A model generated the notes under the pieces. It did not search any database, had not been told where the DNA came from, and saw only the letters and a list, made by a program, of their open reading frames with translations. Shown piece by piece: positions 33,880 to 45,795 of a stretch of DNA of 64,000 bases. The stretch's first letter is position 1. Every line of letters begins with the position of its first letter. The position numbers and the translations under genes were made by a program. Source of the stretch: Branchiostoma floridae (lineage: Eukaryota; Chordata; Leptocardii; Amphioxiformes; Branchiostomatidae); the NCBI RefSeq assembly GCF_000003815.2, contig NC_049996.1, positions 8,199,210 to 8,263,209 on the forward strand, read 5' to 3'.

Positions 33880-34680
33880 AGTTGAAGTTCTCACGGTGGG
33901 AAAGTACATCCCCAAGCTATCTGTCAATCTCAGACAATGGATAGTGCAAATTGATGATGGCTAGGGTATGAGTTCAAATACGTCGCATAATTGCTCAATT
34001 GTTTGACTTGCCTATAATCGCCCCCCATGGCATCCGTCAGTCTCAGACAATAGATCTATAGCTAGCATAAGTTGACGATGGGTGGGCTTCAGGTTAAAGA
34101 TCAAGGTTTAAAGCTGACAGTGACATACTACTACCCTTGATCATAAAAGTTGAGTGAAAGCAAGGAAACAATTCAGGGTGAACTGATAATGTTTCTCACT
34201 ATCAGCTCTAGATTGAACTAGAAATTTGTTGATAAACCAACGAGGGGATGATATTTAAGTCACTCACACACCATGCCAGATGGCGCATAGGGCGGTGAAA
34301 TTTTTTACTATTGAAAAACATTTCCTAAGGTGATGTCGTATAGTTGTTCCGGCACATTCAGTGGCCTGGGGCTAGCGTGACACCTTTAATTATGACGCCG
34401 GTATACAGTCGGGCCCTGAACCTGGGGGGAGGGGGTACTAGTGACACCTGAAGAAACTGTTCATGTTGTCATGGAAAGTTAATCACTACTAGGCAAACAA
34501 CAACAATAACAACAATACAACATATAGGCCAGGCCATAGAATTGGAGTGTAACATGTGGGGAAAGTGGGTCCACTGTCGCACGTAAACCTTATAATTATA
34601 GTCCCTCAAGGCACTTGTCAGTGAGAGACAATAAACCGTATGATGGGTGGGTTTCAGGATCAAAAAGTCAAATTCCTGAT
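33880..34680. repeat. Diverged dispersed unit, three copies here and one near 30220
   Basis: Words like GGCATCTGTCAGTCTCAGACAA followed by GATGATGG(C/G)TGGG(T/C)TTCAGG recur at about 33910, 34030 and 34610, and in weaker form at 30250. No coding potential was recognised. Confidence 0.4.
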
Positions 34681-34894
34681 TATCAAAGGCAAAGATCTAA
34701 AGGGTTTCCGAAGTGATCTAAAAAACGTGTCGTATTGTTTTCTGAACCAAGAACGTAGTCTGTTTTGGGCAGCGTGTATAGTTGTGAAATTATGAATGGA
34801 AAAAAAGATGAATTGTGGGTCAACATGAAAAAGCGTTGACTGCAAATGAAAACCTATTGCGTCGATCACTTGTATCAACAATGTTGACAGATAT

Positions 34895-35880
34895 ATGCAA
34901 ATCGGACCGGTAGATTTTAGTTGCTATAGACGGGGACGCATTTCTATCTTTATACTTTCAAAAATGATCATTGAACATCGCGATAATCTTTATTCAATGA
35001 TCGTTGAACATCGCAATAACTTTAATGGGAGTGACACGGTGTTCTTATGGCACTCCCAGTTTTTACGTGTTGTGGTAGGAAGAAAAGGGCCCTACGTCAT
35101 GGGCGTGTCACTCCCAACGATAATGGCGTCTCCGCGCGTCCATGTTTCTTTGTTATATGACAAGAACAGAAAGACTTGAGATTCAAACAAGATCTATCAA
35201 AAATGCTATGCTGAATTTCAGGATGAACCAACGCCCTACATGACATCTAAAAGTTGTTCTGTTGTTCTGTTTATCACCAGTCAAAAATGTACAACTGTCT
35301 TGGAGACCGACGCTAAGCTGCTGCTATTTGTGTGTAGACGTTTTGACTTTTCCATAGGTGGAATAATGCTTAATAATAGAAGCTCGTCTGCTATACAAAT
35401 ATGTTGTACGTGTATCGATAAAAGAAAAAAATAGGTAAGAAATGTTTAGGTTTTTACGTGTAGCCTGTAGGCTCAGCGCCACCTGTCTGTTTTGACAGAA
35501 AATGCCAATGTCTGTTTGAATACTACACATTATTCAATAGTTTGATTACAATAAGGCACTGGTAAATCGCACGATATCTAAAACGTTCCTTGTATACACC
35601 CTTGCAAGCGCGAAGGCAACTGTGGTATTTCATCTGTCTTCTCCTGGTATATCAAAGAAAAAACTCTTTGACTGAGCAGCCAAATCATCAAATTGGCACG
35701 AGGGCGATATCTGTAATTCCTTTCCTCATCGAGAGATGGGAAGTATATGTTTGTTTTATATGGTGTCTTTCAGTGTTTGTCTCCGTAAAGTTTTTCTCTT
35801 GGTTTCTGTCTTGGCCTTGTGTATTAAAGCGTTGTGCCACCAATGGCAATTGGTAGTGGAGGTAAGTGGGGTAAATTTGC
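34895..35880. other. Unassigned spacer
   Basis: It contains a 30-base direct repeat at about 34964-35025 (units around GATC(A/G)TTGAACATCGC) and an inverted GGGAGTGACAC/GTGTCACTCCC pair spanning 35027-35116. ORFs of 64-94 codons here show no family motif. Confidence 0.4.
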
Positions 35881-37345
35881 TCGTGTGAGTATGGTGTTCA
35901 ACATCAAAGTCTGGTGTATTTACCTGTGTGTGGATGGTCTTCGGCACCAGGGAAACAGGTGTGTTTGCCTGTGTGTGGATGGTGTTCATCACTAAGGACA
36001 GGTTTGTTTGCCTGTGTGTGGATGGTGTTCCGCACTAGGGTATGTTTTCCTGTGTGTGGATGGTGTTAAGCACCAGGGAAACAGGTGTGTTTTCCTGTGT
36101 GTGGATGGTGTTCAGCACCAGGGAGATAGGTGTGTTTTTGTTTGGTTGAACAGTTCTGTTTACCCGTTTGTGAATGATGTTCAGCACCAAGTACAGGTAT
36201 TTTTTACGTAAGAGTGGATGGTGTTCAGCACCAGGGACAGGTATGTTTACCTGTGTGTGTATGGTGTTCAGCACCAGGACAGGTATGTTTACCTGTGTGT
36301 GGATTGTGTTCAGCACAAGGGTATGTTTACGTGTGTGTGGATGGTGTTCAGCACTAAGGACAGGTTTGTTTACCTGTGTGTGGATTGTGTTCAGCACCAA
36401 GGAGATAGGTGTGTTTTTGTTTGGTTGAACAGTTCTGTTTACCCGTGTGTGGATGGTGTTCAGCACCAGGGACAGGTTTGTTTGCCTGTGTGTGGATGAT
36501 GTTCAGCACCAGGGTATGTTTACCTGTGTGTGGATGGTATTCAGCACCAAGGACAGGTATGTTTACCTGTGTATGGATTGTGTTCAGCATCAAGGACAGG
36601 TATGTTTTCCTGTGTTTGTATGGTGTTCAGCACCAAGGACAGGTATGTTTACCTGTGTGTATACGGTGTTCAGCACCAAGGACAGGTATGTTTACCTGTG
36701 TATACGGTGTTCAGCACCAAGGACAGGTATGTTTACCTGTGTATGGATGGTGTTCAGCACCAAGGACAGGTATGTTTTCCTGTGTTTGTATGATGTTCAG
36801 CGGCAAGGACAGGTGTGTTTACCTGTGGGTGGATGGTTTTCAGCATCAAGGACAAGTGTGTTTACATGTGTGTAGATGGTGTTCAGCACCAAGGTCAGGT
36901 GTGTTTACCTGTGTTTGAATGGTGCTCAGCAACAAAGACAGGTGTGTTTACATGTGTTTGAATGGTGCTCAGCACCAAAGACAGGTGTATTTAAACGTGT
37001 GACGGTGTGTGGATGGCGTTCAGCACCAAGGACAGATGTGTTTGTCGGTGTGTGGCTTAGGGGTGGGTACCGGTACAGAAAACTCAGGTCCAGGTACGGT
37101 TCAGGTCCAGAGGATCAGGTCCAGGTCCGGACCTAATTATAAACCTGGACCTAATTCAGTATGTGAAACTTGTGAACGAGTGATACTCAAAGCAATGGTC
37201 CATATCTTCTCAAAGAAATCTGGTGGAGTACCGGACCGGACCAACAAGGAAATATGGTTTTGTACCGGTACGGTGTACCGGTACCCACCCATATTGTGAA
37301 TGGTGTTCAGCACCAAGGACAGGCGTATTTGCCTGTATGTGTATG
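35880..37345. repeat. 43-bp minisatellite, about 27-30 units
   Basis: The consensus unit contains TGTTTACCTGTGTGTGGATG then GTGTTCAGCACCAAGGACAGG. Most units are 43 bases; shorter ones (about 33-36 bases) lack part of the GGACAGG end. Because 43 is not a multiple of three, overlapping ORFs of 79-169 codons appear in all frames; they are by-products. A family C TIR element at 37060-37290 interrupts the array. Confidence 0.9.
37060..37290. mobile_element. TIR element, family C, copy 2, inserted in the minisatellite
   Basis: It begins GGGTGGGTACCGGTAC and ends GTACCGGTACCCACCC, an essentially perfect 16-bp inverted pair. The body is 231 bp and minisatellite sequence lies on both sides, so it inserted after the array formed. 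A second, longer copy lies at 28459-28914. Confidence 0.8.
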
Positions 37346-38830
37346 GCATTGAATACTTACACATATGACTTACTTACTTACTTATGATTTTTTTGCGTTC
37401 TTTTGTGAGCTCCTCACAACCAGCTCATTTCACAGCGAATTTGGGCTTTCAATACTAGTCCTGTGAAATAAAGTCCTGCGAAAATGATTCAATTCACAAT
37501 AATACAGCAAAGGCCTTTGTTAAATCACAGCGTGTGATCGAATAGAATCTTATCAGTGAAAACTTTGTACCTAACAGAAGTGAATCTGTAACTATATTAT
37601 TTTCAAAGTCGTTTTTAACACCCTTTACTGAGGTTTCTAATTTTTCTGTCATTTCTAATTAGAAAAAAATGATTAGATCAGCACCTCCGGGCTAATTAAG
37701 CACGGCCATTTTGAACACCTGTGTGAAATCATGTTTCGCGTGGTCCATTGAAAATGGCGTCATATCGTTTGACAGGGATGCCTTTGAATAATTTTTGCAA
37801 GCTTTGGGGTACCGAATTTGTGTCGGTGGAATGTTCTTCAAAAGTGTGCTGTAGAACCTTGGGGAGTTTCCTTAACGGATTTGTGCCGCACTCTGGATGG
37901 TTTGAGGAGAAACTGCAGGATTCCAGACCGGAGACCTGGCGAGTTTGGAGAAGACAAGAAAATGGCGAGACAGTTACGTTGGGAAGAGGTTGGTGGTGTT
38001 AAGAGACGATCTCGCTTCTTGCAGGCAAACGTACAGACTTATTTAGTTTGTATTATTCCATGTCAACTGGTTGGCAATTGTTATTATGTCATATTTGTAA
38101 AAAAATCGTTTAGTTCTGTAAGCCCGGAATGACCATTTCTGATTAACGACAGGCTTAAAAGAACCGTTTTATTTTGGCCCGTTTCGTTGAAGATTTTCTA
38201 CGTGTGGTGTGCTTGTAGAGTATTGAATGCATATTTTTGTCATATTTGCCAATTATAAAACGTTTAGAGTCCATGTTTGCAAAAAAATAGCGCTGTGCTT
38301 TGTTTGTCTTCAAGTGGTTCAGAACCACCTGTTGGAATGCGCACGTGTGCATAGCTAAATTCTGTTGATGTTCCCGCCAAACATTCGGGTGTAAACAGGG
38401 CTGGGTCCTCCAAGCTTCAACTTAGACTTAAGCCCTGAAATAAGTTTTAAAATACAGCTCAGTGGATCATATCTTAGTTGATAATCTATGATTGACATTG
38501 ATTTATGAAATATGACTGGAAGCCAATCTGAAATAAAAACCTCTTTAGTTTCTCTTCTAAATAAATGGAACCAATGTAAGTACATGTGCACCAATCATAA
38601 CGACCAAGGCTCAGACATTTGTGGCAGCACAGAAAACATAACTGTTACTGTAACAGTTATTTAAGTAACTGATTAGATTTTAGAAACGGTCAGACGTTTC
38701 AGGCAGAATCCAGAACCTTTGATTAGTGACAATTAGCAGGATCTGGGCATTAAGGAGAAAAGTTTCCAACAGTACTTTGCTTCGAGTTTATTTGGACTCT
38801 TAATACAAATACATGTATTGCCTGAGTTGA
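37346..38830. other. Spacer, no gene recognised
   Basis: Two overlapping plus-strand ORFs at 37748-38132 lack known motifs. Remaining sequence is AT-rich. A (TTCTAC)n tract at about 38841-38860 probably marks the 3' tail of the LINE that follows on the minus strand. Confidence 0.4.
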
Positions 38831-38839
38831 AATACTTTG

Positions 38840-40490
38840 CTTCTACTTCTACTTCTACACAATACTAGACAAAACCCCGCGTGGGGCATGACGTCTATGA
38901 CAGACTCAGAGGCCTATTTGCTTTTGCTGCTATATAATCTATGTGTTCATTCCATTTCAGGTTGTGTGAAAGTATGATACCTAGATAAGGGTGTTGCAAT
39001 GTAGACTCAAGGGGTTCTGAAAACATTGTATATAAGTGCTTAGAAGCTCTTTTCGATTTGTGTATGTGCCGAATCGAACACTTCTTCACATTAAAGCGTA
39101 ACTGCCAAAGATCCGACCACTTACACAATTGATCAAGATCCTTCTGTAGAGTCTGTTGATCTTCTTCCTTTATAATGGGGTGGTAGAGTAAGCAATCATC
39201 GGCAAATAAACGTAGTTGTGAAGTAATCCCTTTGTTGATGTCATTTATATATATCAAGAATAATAATGGGCATAATATAGTGCCCTGGGGCACGCGGCAC
39301 GCGAGACCTTACTTTAACAGGTTTGGACTTGTCTCCATCCACCACAACTTGCTGATAACGGTCAGTCAACCAGTTTTTTTATCCACAGAAGTGTTTTACT
39401 TCTTATACCATAATAATCAAGTTTCTTATGTAACCGCATGTGAGGAACGCAATCGAAAGCTTTTGCAAAATCAAGTATGGCCATATCAATTTGTGTACCT
39501 TTGTCAAACCAAGAAAAAAGTCCGTGAAGGGTGGAAATAAGTTGAGACTCGCAGGAATGATTGGTCCTGAACCCATGTTGTGTTGGCAATAAGATGTTAT
39601 GTTCCTCTAAATGCTTCATGGTAGCTGAATACATTATGTGCTCTAGAAGTTTGCAACAAACACTGGTTAAAGAAACAGGCCTGTAGTTCGAAGGGTCGCT
39701 CCTATCCCCTTTTTTTGAAAATCGGATGAATAAAGGCTCCTTTCCAATCCACAGGTACCTGTCCTCCCTGCAGTGATTGAAAATAAATTGCAGGATGGGG
39801 CTAATCTCTCGTGCATACTCCTTTAATATCCTACAGGGTAGGAGATCTGGGCCTGCTGCTTTTGCTGGGTTATCCCCTCCAACAATTTGCGCACCCCTTC
39901 TAGTGTGACTACTGGCTGGTATGCGCTGGTTCCCATGTCTGGTACATTATCAATATCTTCATTCGTGAATACCGAGTCAAATTGTTGGCTAAGGACCTCT
40001 GCCTTCCCCGATCCATCGGCTACGAGATCGTTGCCGCTGACAAGGGGTGCAACCCCAGAAGCAGTCTGTTTTTTACTTTTGATGTATGACCAAAATTTCT
40101 TGGGGTTGTCCAAGGCTTCATCCAATATTTCCTTGAGGTATTCATCATGGGCCTTCTTTATTCTTTGCTGATTGTCAGGTTTGAGTTTTTAGTTGTTGCT
40201 ACCTGTTTTAGACGACCTTGCTGATTTCATTGAGGTTAACTGTACCTTGAGATACTCTGTTTTTTTTAATCCACTGAACATTGACTGTATTGGTAATTCT
40301 GATACAAGGATTTTTCCTGAACTGCAGAGACGTCCTTTGTTAAGCTTCCACATATGTATGTACAATCTTTTCTTCAATGAACTTGTTAATGCTGTTCTTG
40401 AAACCATTGATGGTGATTGGTTCAAAGTCTGTTTAAGTTGCCTGAACACTTGTAAGAGATGCTTAGGGGTGGTGCCCATCTCCATTTCTG
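38840..40490 (-). mobile_element. Decayed non-LTR retrotransposon (CR1/Jockey-like) with reverse transcriptase pieces
   Basis: Broken frames in transcript order: 40189-40485 (linker), 39823-40125 (KKFWSYIKSKK, LSQQFDSVFT), 39362-39634 (QHGFRTNHSCESQL, DFAKAFDCVPH) and 38895-39293 (PQGTILCPLLFLIYIND, catalytic LFADDCLLY). The motifs fall in the normal order of a LINE reverse transcriptase. Frameshifts and stops separate them, and the 5' endonuclease is absent, so it is a dead 5'-truncated copy. A (GTAGAA)n tail at the 3' end fits CR1-type elements. Confidence 0.8.
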
Positions 40491-40950
40491 TAGCCCTTGG
40501 GCCACTACAGCAGGGGGCTAGTCCACTGGTAGTGATGTTTGTTTAACTCCCATACTCTTCTCATTGGTGATGAATGCCATAATTTCCTGAAGCAGCATAC
40601 TTTTCTTAACATAGTGTGCCAGAATATAACTGACACTTGATACTTATCATTCGTAAATTAGATTAGTTCCTTAGAATTGTTAGATATTTAGCAACACATG
40701 TAGTTCAACTGTTCTGTATGTACGGTTACCACACATTGTACCTTTTAAAATTGTTGTGCATTAGACTCCAGTGGTTTCTTTTTTTTGCATCCCATTTCAT
40801 GATACATACTAGCTGTACTGAGGAGCAACAGTGGAATTGTACCTGTCTCAATCACGTATGATAATTCAGCTTTGGTGTCTTAAACCTTTGAAACAATACA
40901 CAATCGATGAAGACTTGCTAACTGAGCTATGTTTGTTTGTGTTGATTGTA
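40491..40950. other. Spacer, no gene recognised
   Basis: AT-rich sequence between the LINE and the candidate spliced transcript. Nothing else is seen. Confidence 0.4.
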
Positions 40951-40951
40951 G

Positions 40952-43238
40952 GTAGTTGTAGATGAGACCATGGAACACCGGCACAACTGCACAGCTCCAT
41001 GGACAGAGCTGTGCAGTTGTGCCTGTGTTTGTGTCTCGACAAGATCAGACCTGTGATGATAGACGCACAAAGGCATCAGGTGAGAAAGTATGACACTCTT
41101 TATTTGTCCTACCAATTCTGCACAGACTTTCAGACAAGTGAGTAACTTGTAATATCTGCATAGTTAGGTGTCTGCAGACTGCTGCAGTAGTGAGGACTCC
41201 TGTCTGAACCTGACAAGACTGGATTGGACCAGACCAGGCTGTTTGAAGAGTACAGAGGAATATCAGGTAAGAAAACTGTGATGCTGGCTTTTATCTACCA
41301 TTTGCTTGGTGTTATTTGAGACAAGTGTGTAACTTGTAATGTCTGTATAGTTAGGTGCCTGCTGACTGCTGCAGTAGTGGGGACTCCTGTCTGAACCCGA
41401 CAAGACTCATTCAGGATTGGACCAGACCAGTGATTTGAAGACACAGCAGAAGACACACAATTTTCTGCAGGTAAAAGGATGCTTTACAATACACATATTT
41501 ATTACTAGAGTTTACTTTATTTGGATTTGATAATAGCTCTGACTGTGTAATAATTCATGAAGTAAAACTGTATCAAAAATTGTACCGTTTTTGTGTAACG
41601 TTTTGAGCTAACTAATTGTCATTATATTGGTTGCTGATAGACAGTATCATATACTACAAAATGTAAACTGGTGTTTTCTGGCATGTTCAGATGGTCTGAG
41701 TGAGCTGTCTGGACCGGTACCAGGCCTGAAGATTTGAAACCATGCTGGTCCACAGGACAGACAGAACCAGGAAGCAGAACAGTCTCCAGAGGTAAGTTGA
41801 TCCGTTCAACAGTCATCAGGGTCTTTACTAATCACGCTGACTCTACTTAGTGGAACATGAAATGAGAAACAACTAGCAAGTTAAAGATAAGCTATTTCTA
41901 GATCTGATTTTAAAATTTATATGAAGTTGTTATTGAAATCACATTAATAATATCAAAACCTCCTGGATATCATGTGTTGTCTTAATCACATCCTGCCTCT
42001 ATCAATTACCTTAAGTGTTTGTATATTGTTTTCCTGCTGTGCCACTTTGATGCTTATGTTCTGAAAGCCCTAAAGCGTTTATTGTTTTCCTATAAACACA
42101 GATGTGTGTGCAGTGTGAGGACCTGAGCTGGGATTCCTGTACAGACCAGACTTGTCAAGGACTAGTGGACATTGAAGGAGCCCAAAAGATTTTGACAGGT
42201 AAGAAAGATGTTTTGAAACTTATTGTACCATATGTAAATGGGATGGAGTAATGGTATACCAACAGACATTCTTTGTGGTGGATTCACACCTAAGTAAGAC
42301 AGACAGAGATGCCATCTAGACATTTCATTCAGTATTACACTTTCAAATGAATTATTTCTCAGATGTAAGGTTGTAAGGTTTTGTACATCTTTGTACATAT
42401 TTATGTTCTTTCTACCAGTCCATAAACTTGGTCTGTACTGTTTTGAAAAGGAAGTTTGACCGAAATTTTAAAGTACAATTCACTCACTATCTGATTTATC
42501 AACAATTTAATAGACGATCTTGGCTGATGAGTTTCGGAAAACATATCCAGAATTGGCAATACAAATGTACTTACTTAGATCCTCCAAAGTATAAAAACAC
42601 ATATAGCAAACAGTCTACACTCAAGGGTCTTTGTTTCATTCAGTTGGTCAAGGTCCCTCAGCTGTAGCAATGATGTGGTTCCAAGTTTTGAATTGGAGAT
42701 AAGGCCACACCGATTTAATTTCTTGGTTCACGGATTCGCTCGCTCCTATTTTTTGGGAAAAAAAATAAAAATAAAAATTACCACTCAGCAAATTTTCACC
42801 ATTAATGAAACCATTCACCAACTTTCTGGTGTAGCAAAATGGCCTTTATATTATAAGCTCCTTACAGTGTGGGTACAGGTGGTGTTACTGTACAAAAATA
42901 GTGTTTTTGTACTTTTTTCAAGCTGAAAACTTTTTTTCTTTATGTTTTGGATTAGCCGTTACCTTTACCCCAACCATTTTACAATTTTTATTTTTATTTT
43001 TATTTCGCCCTCTCGCTCCATATTTTTTATGAAAAAATCCGTGAACCAAGAACTTAAATTGGTGTGGCCTAACCTTCTGCGGGCAAACTTTTGTAGTTGA
43101 AATCACGCAGACCAACTCTTGTTGTCAATACACTAACTTTTGTTTCTCTGTTTGAAGGCCTCCAGGAGACTGGACTGCAGCCTAGTTGGAGGAGGAAGCA
43201 GACTTTGATGAGCAGAGCTGTGTAAGAAGATGGGAGTT
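40952..43238 (+). ncRNA. Candidate spliced transcript, non-coding or small-ORF (inferred from splice sites)
   Basis: Six short segments each end in a good donor: 41079 (GTGAGA), 41266 (GTAAGA), 41470 (GTAAAA), 41793 (GTAAGT), 42198 (GTAAGA) and 43238 (GTGAGT). Acceptors fit at 40951, about 41166 and 41350, 42101 and 43157. Exons 2 and 3 are duplicates (CTGCTGCAGTAGTG, ACTCCTGTCTGAACC, GGATTGGACCAGACCAG). Exons 2-3 hold stops in all frames. Joining 42102-42198 to 43158 leaves one 55-codon ORF starting MCVQCEDLSWDSC. No known family is recognised, and expression is unproven. Confidence 0.35.
40974..41029 (+). ncRNA. Perfect short hairpin in the first candidate exon
   Basis: An 18-bp perfect stem (GGCACAACTGCACAGCTC with its complement) closes an 8-base loop; after one mismatch it extends by 5-6 more pairs. 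The stem and loop length resemble a short microRNA-type hairpin, though the loop is small for one. Confidence 0.35.
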
Positions 43239-43239
43239 G

Positions 43240-45400
43240 TGAGTATGGTCTCTTTGTTAACACAAGACAACACCCCATACACCTACACCGTACGTCACAC
43301 ACCCAGGTCCCATTCCCTTACACTTCACTTAATACCCATCACATGCATATGACACTCATTCCATTTCAGACCTTTACCCACAACTACACTGCATCCTCAA
43401 ACACTTAGCCAGAATTTCACATGGTACGTCACACCTTCACACAGTCACTTTCCCATACTTAGGACCTCTACACTTAAATATTCACATTGACTCATACAGC
43501 ACACCACTACATCAGAGGAGCTTCTCAAAACACTTAGAATAATTTTACTTCTGTCAGCAATGCATACAGTGTGCTCCCCAGGGGAGGTCTTTGCTAAGCT
43601 GAAGACCCGGTGCTTCGAAACACCAGCATACCTTGGCAATGACTGATCAGGTAAATACTTAGTAAATAAATTAGCTTATATATACTTAATGAATAGATAG
43701 AAAAAAACATTATATAAATATATGCACACAAACCAACCACCCCCTTACTATTTTCAGAACGTGTATATTATGCGCACTATCTCCCAGGAATACTGACAAC
43801 AAGCAACCAAACCTAGCATCGAAGCCTAGAGAAGAAAACCTCTGGGCCAGGGTAAAAAAATCCACATAGCCCAGCTCTCTGTTAGCGTAAAAGTCCCGAT
43901 GACAAACAATCAAGTCATTTGTCAACAGGACTCCTTCACGGAATCAGAGCCATGTGTAAGTTAGAACCCTGGGACAGAAGTTCCTCCTCCAGGCTAAGCC
44001 CAGGAAGTAGAAATTGAACATATAGAAAGAGAGGAATTGTGTTTTATCATGGAAACTCTCCATCAAGCTTTGTTATCACTGTTCATGTACATGTAACAAT
44101 GCAAACCTCCTGCTCCAAAATCTAGACCTAGTCTCACACTTAATAAGGTCTGTCAGCGTTACACATCACTGTCAAACTCTACTAGATCAACATGAGATGA
44201 GGTTGGTAATGCTACAACAACGTAAACAGTGATAAAGTCTGATGTTAACTACATGACTTAAAAAAGGAATCAGCAAAATGAAACGACTTATTATTTCCTT
44301 AGGTTATTATATCAAGTATTCTTCTCAGAATTTACAGTCTGTTATAATTATCTCTGACAAATGTATTAAAAACTACTTCAACTGCCTGTCTAAAGTCATT
44401 TATAAGTACATACACTATTAGCTAGGATTGCCTTGAAAAATCAGTCCTGTGCAGAATATGTCAACCTCACACTCAACTGTCTGTCTAAAGTACTTTTCAT
44501 CTAATTTTAATATTATTGTGATTTGTACCTAAACTATTTTTTCACTGCCTTCAAAAACCATTACACTACAACTGTCTCACCTTTTGATTAATCAATAACA
44601 AATTAAATAATTAGTACTACCTAGTAAGCAATCTGTGACATAACTTGGCTTTATTTAAAGTAGAAAGCATACAATCTCTCTAAAAATAGATCTGTTTTTG
44701 TTTTGCTGATTCCTTAACTCAATTCCTCTCTTTCCAACATCACACACAGCTTACCTGTAGTGCATTTCACTCTACAGAAAGAAAGCACAACATTGTCTTT
44801 TCCATTTTCTGTACAGCAATGGGACATATTTCCAACAATCATCATGTAATCAAAATATGTTCCCTCAGATCCACTTCAAAGGTGGCAGTACTTTATCGTT
44901 CGTTCCATATATTGAGTTTCCAAAAATCGTGTTCATATTTCATAATCTTGGTTACACATGAAATGCACAATTCATCCATAAACATTTTGATCTATCAATG
45001 ATGGCTTTACTACGGACATTTCATTTCTTTTAGTTAACATAAAGAACAATTGTCATTTCAGAAATGGCTACAAAACAGTGGAGGTGAACCATAATGAAGA
45101 GGATATCAGGGAAAACAGTTCGATCACAAGTCATTTCAAAATATACCCCATTGCCTTACAAAATGAAACAACAATATTATAAGTGCCATCTTCATATAGG
45201 TAAATGTACTGTAGAATATCTGCAAAATGAAATATTAGTCACAACCTTAAACTAGATGTTAGTAAGAAATATGAACTCTTTCAGAAATGACAACAAATAG
45301 CAGGTAGGGCCAATTTAAACAGTGATGTTTAATTTGGAACTCTGAGAAATTCAGATGGTTGCAGATATGCTCTTTCCCAACTGTACTATTCACTGTCATT
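43240..45400. other. Spacer, no gene recognised
   Basis: AT-rich sequence with small ORFs only. Cytosine- and adenine-rich stretches (ACACCC, CACTTA) at 43260-43520 are low complexity. No motif or exon is seen. Confidence 0.4.
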
Positions 45401-45402
45401 TC

Positions 45403-45587
45403 CAGGGATCTGCATGGGATGTCACGATCACGCTTTGCGCTAAATTCCAGAACACAGCGGCCACCAATTACGCTTCATTCATGCAGGCTTAATGCTTTGC
45501 AGATGATACACGGATTACGCTAAATGTTAAATCACGGCGACACAAGATTGAAATGACTAGTTACGCTTTGCGGCATGCAGACCCCTG
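45403..45587. mobile_element. Miniature element with CAGGG termini (hAT-like)
   Basis: The left end CAGGGATCTGCATG pairs with the right end CATGCAGACCCCTG. Length is about 185 bp and the interior has repeated ACGCT(T/A)(T/A) words. CAGGG ends are typical of hAT elements; no clear 8-bp duplication is visible. Confidence 0.45.
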
Positions 45588-45659
45588 TTTTTGAAAGAAT
45601 TCTGAAAGCAAAAACAACTCACAGTCAAGTCCGATGTTCTCTTCTCTGTAAACAGCTGA

Positions 45660-45795
45660 CGGATCCTCCTGGAATACAGACAGGTACACAGGATAGCTGG
45701 CAGGTAACATCAGCACAGGAACATGGACAGGTCCTCCTGGAATATGGACAGGCACACAGGATAGCTGACAGGTCCCACAGCACACAGGAACATGT
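45660..45795. repeat. 67-bp tandem duplication
   Basis: Two units share CCTCCTGGAATA, ACACAGGATAGCTG and CACAGGAACATG in the same order. Confidence 0.7.

Noticed and set aside
35990-37136. Overlapping Cys/Val-rich ORFs
   Set aside because: Products of the 43-bp minisatellite in all frames.
37748-38132. Two overlapping plus ORFs (84 and 104 codons)
   Set aside because: No family motif; neither frame continues into a plausible exon.
42675-43115. Inverted repeat around CGGATTCGCTCGCTCC / AAAATCCGTGAACCAAGAA
   Set aside because: The ends ACACCGATTTAATTTCTTGG and CCAAGAACTTAAATTGGTGT do pair, so a TIR element of about 370 bp at 42707-43065 is possible, but no second copy or target duplication was seen, so it is left as a note.
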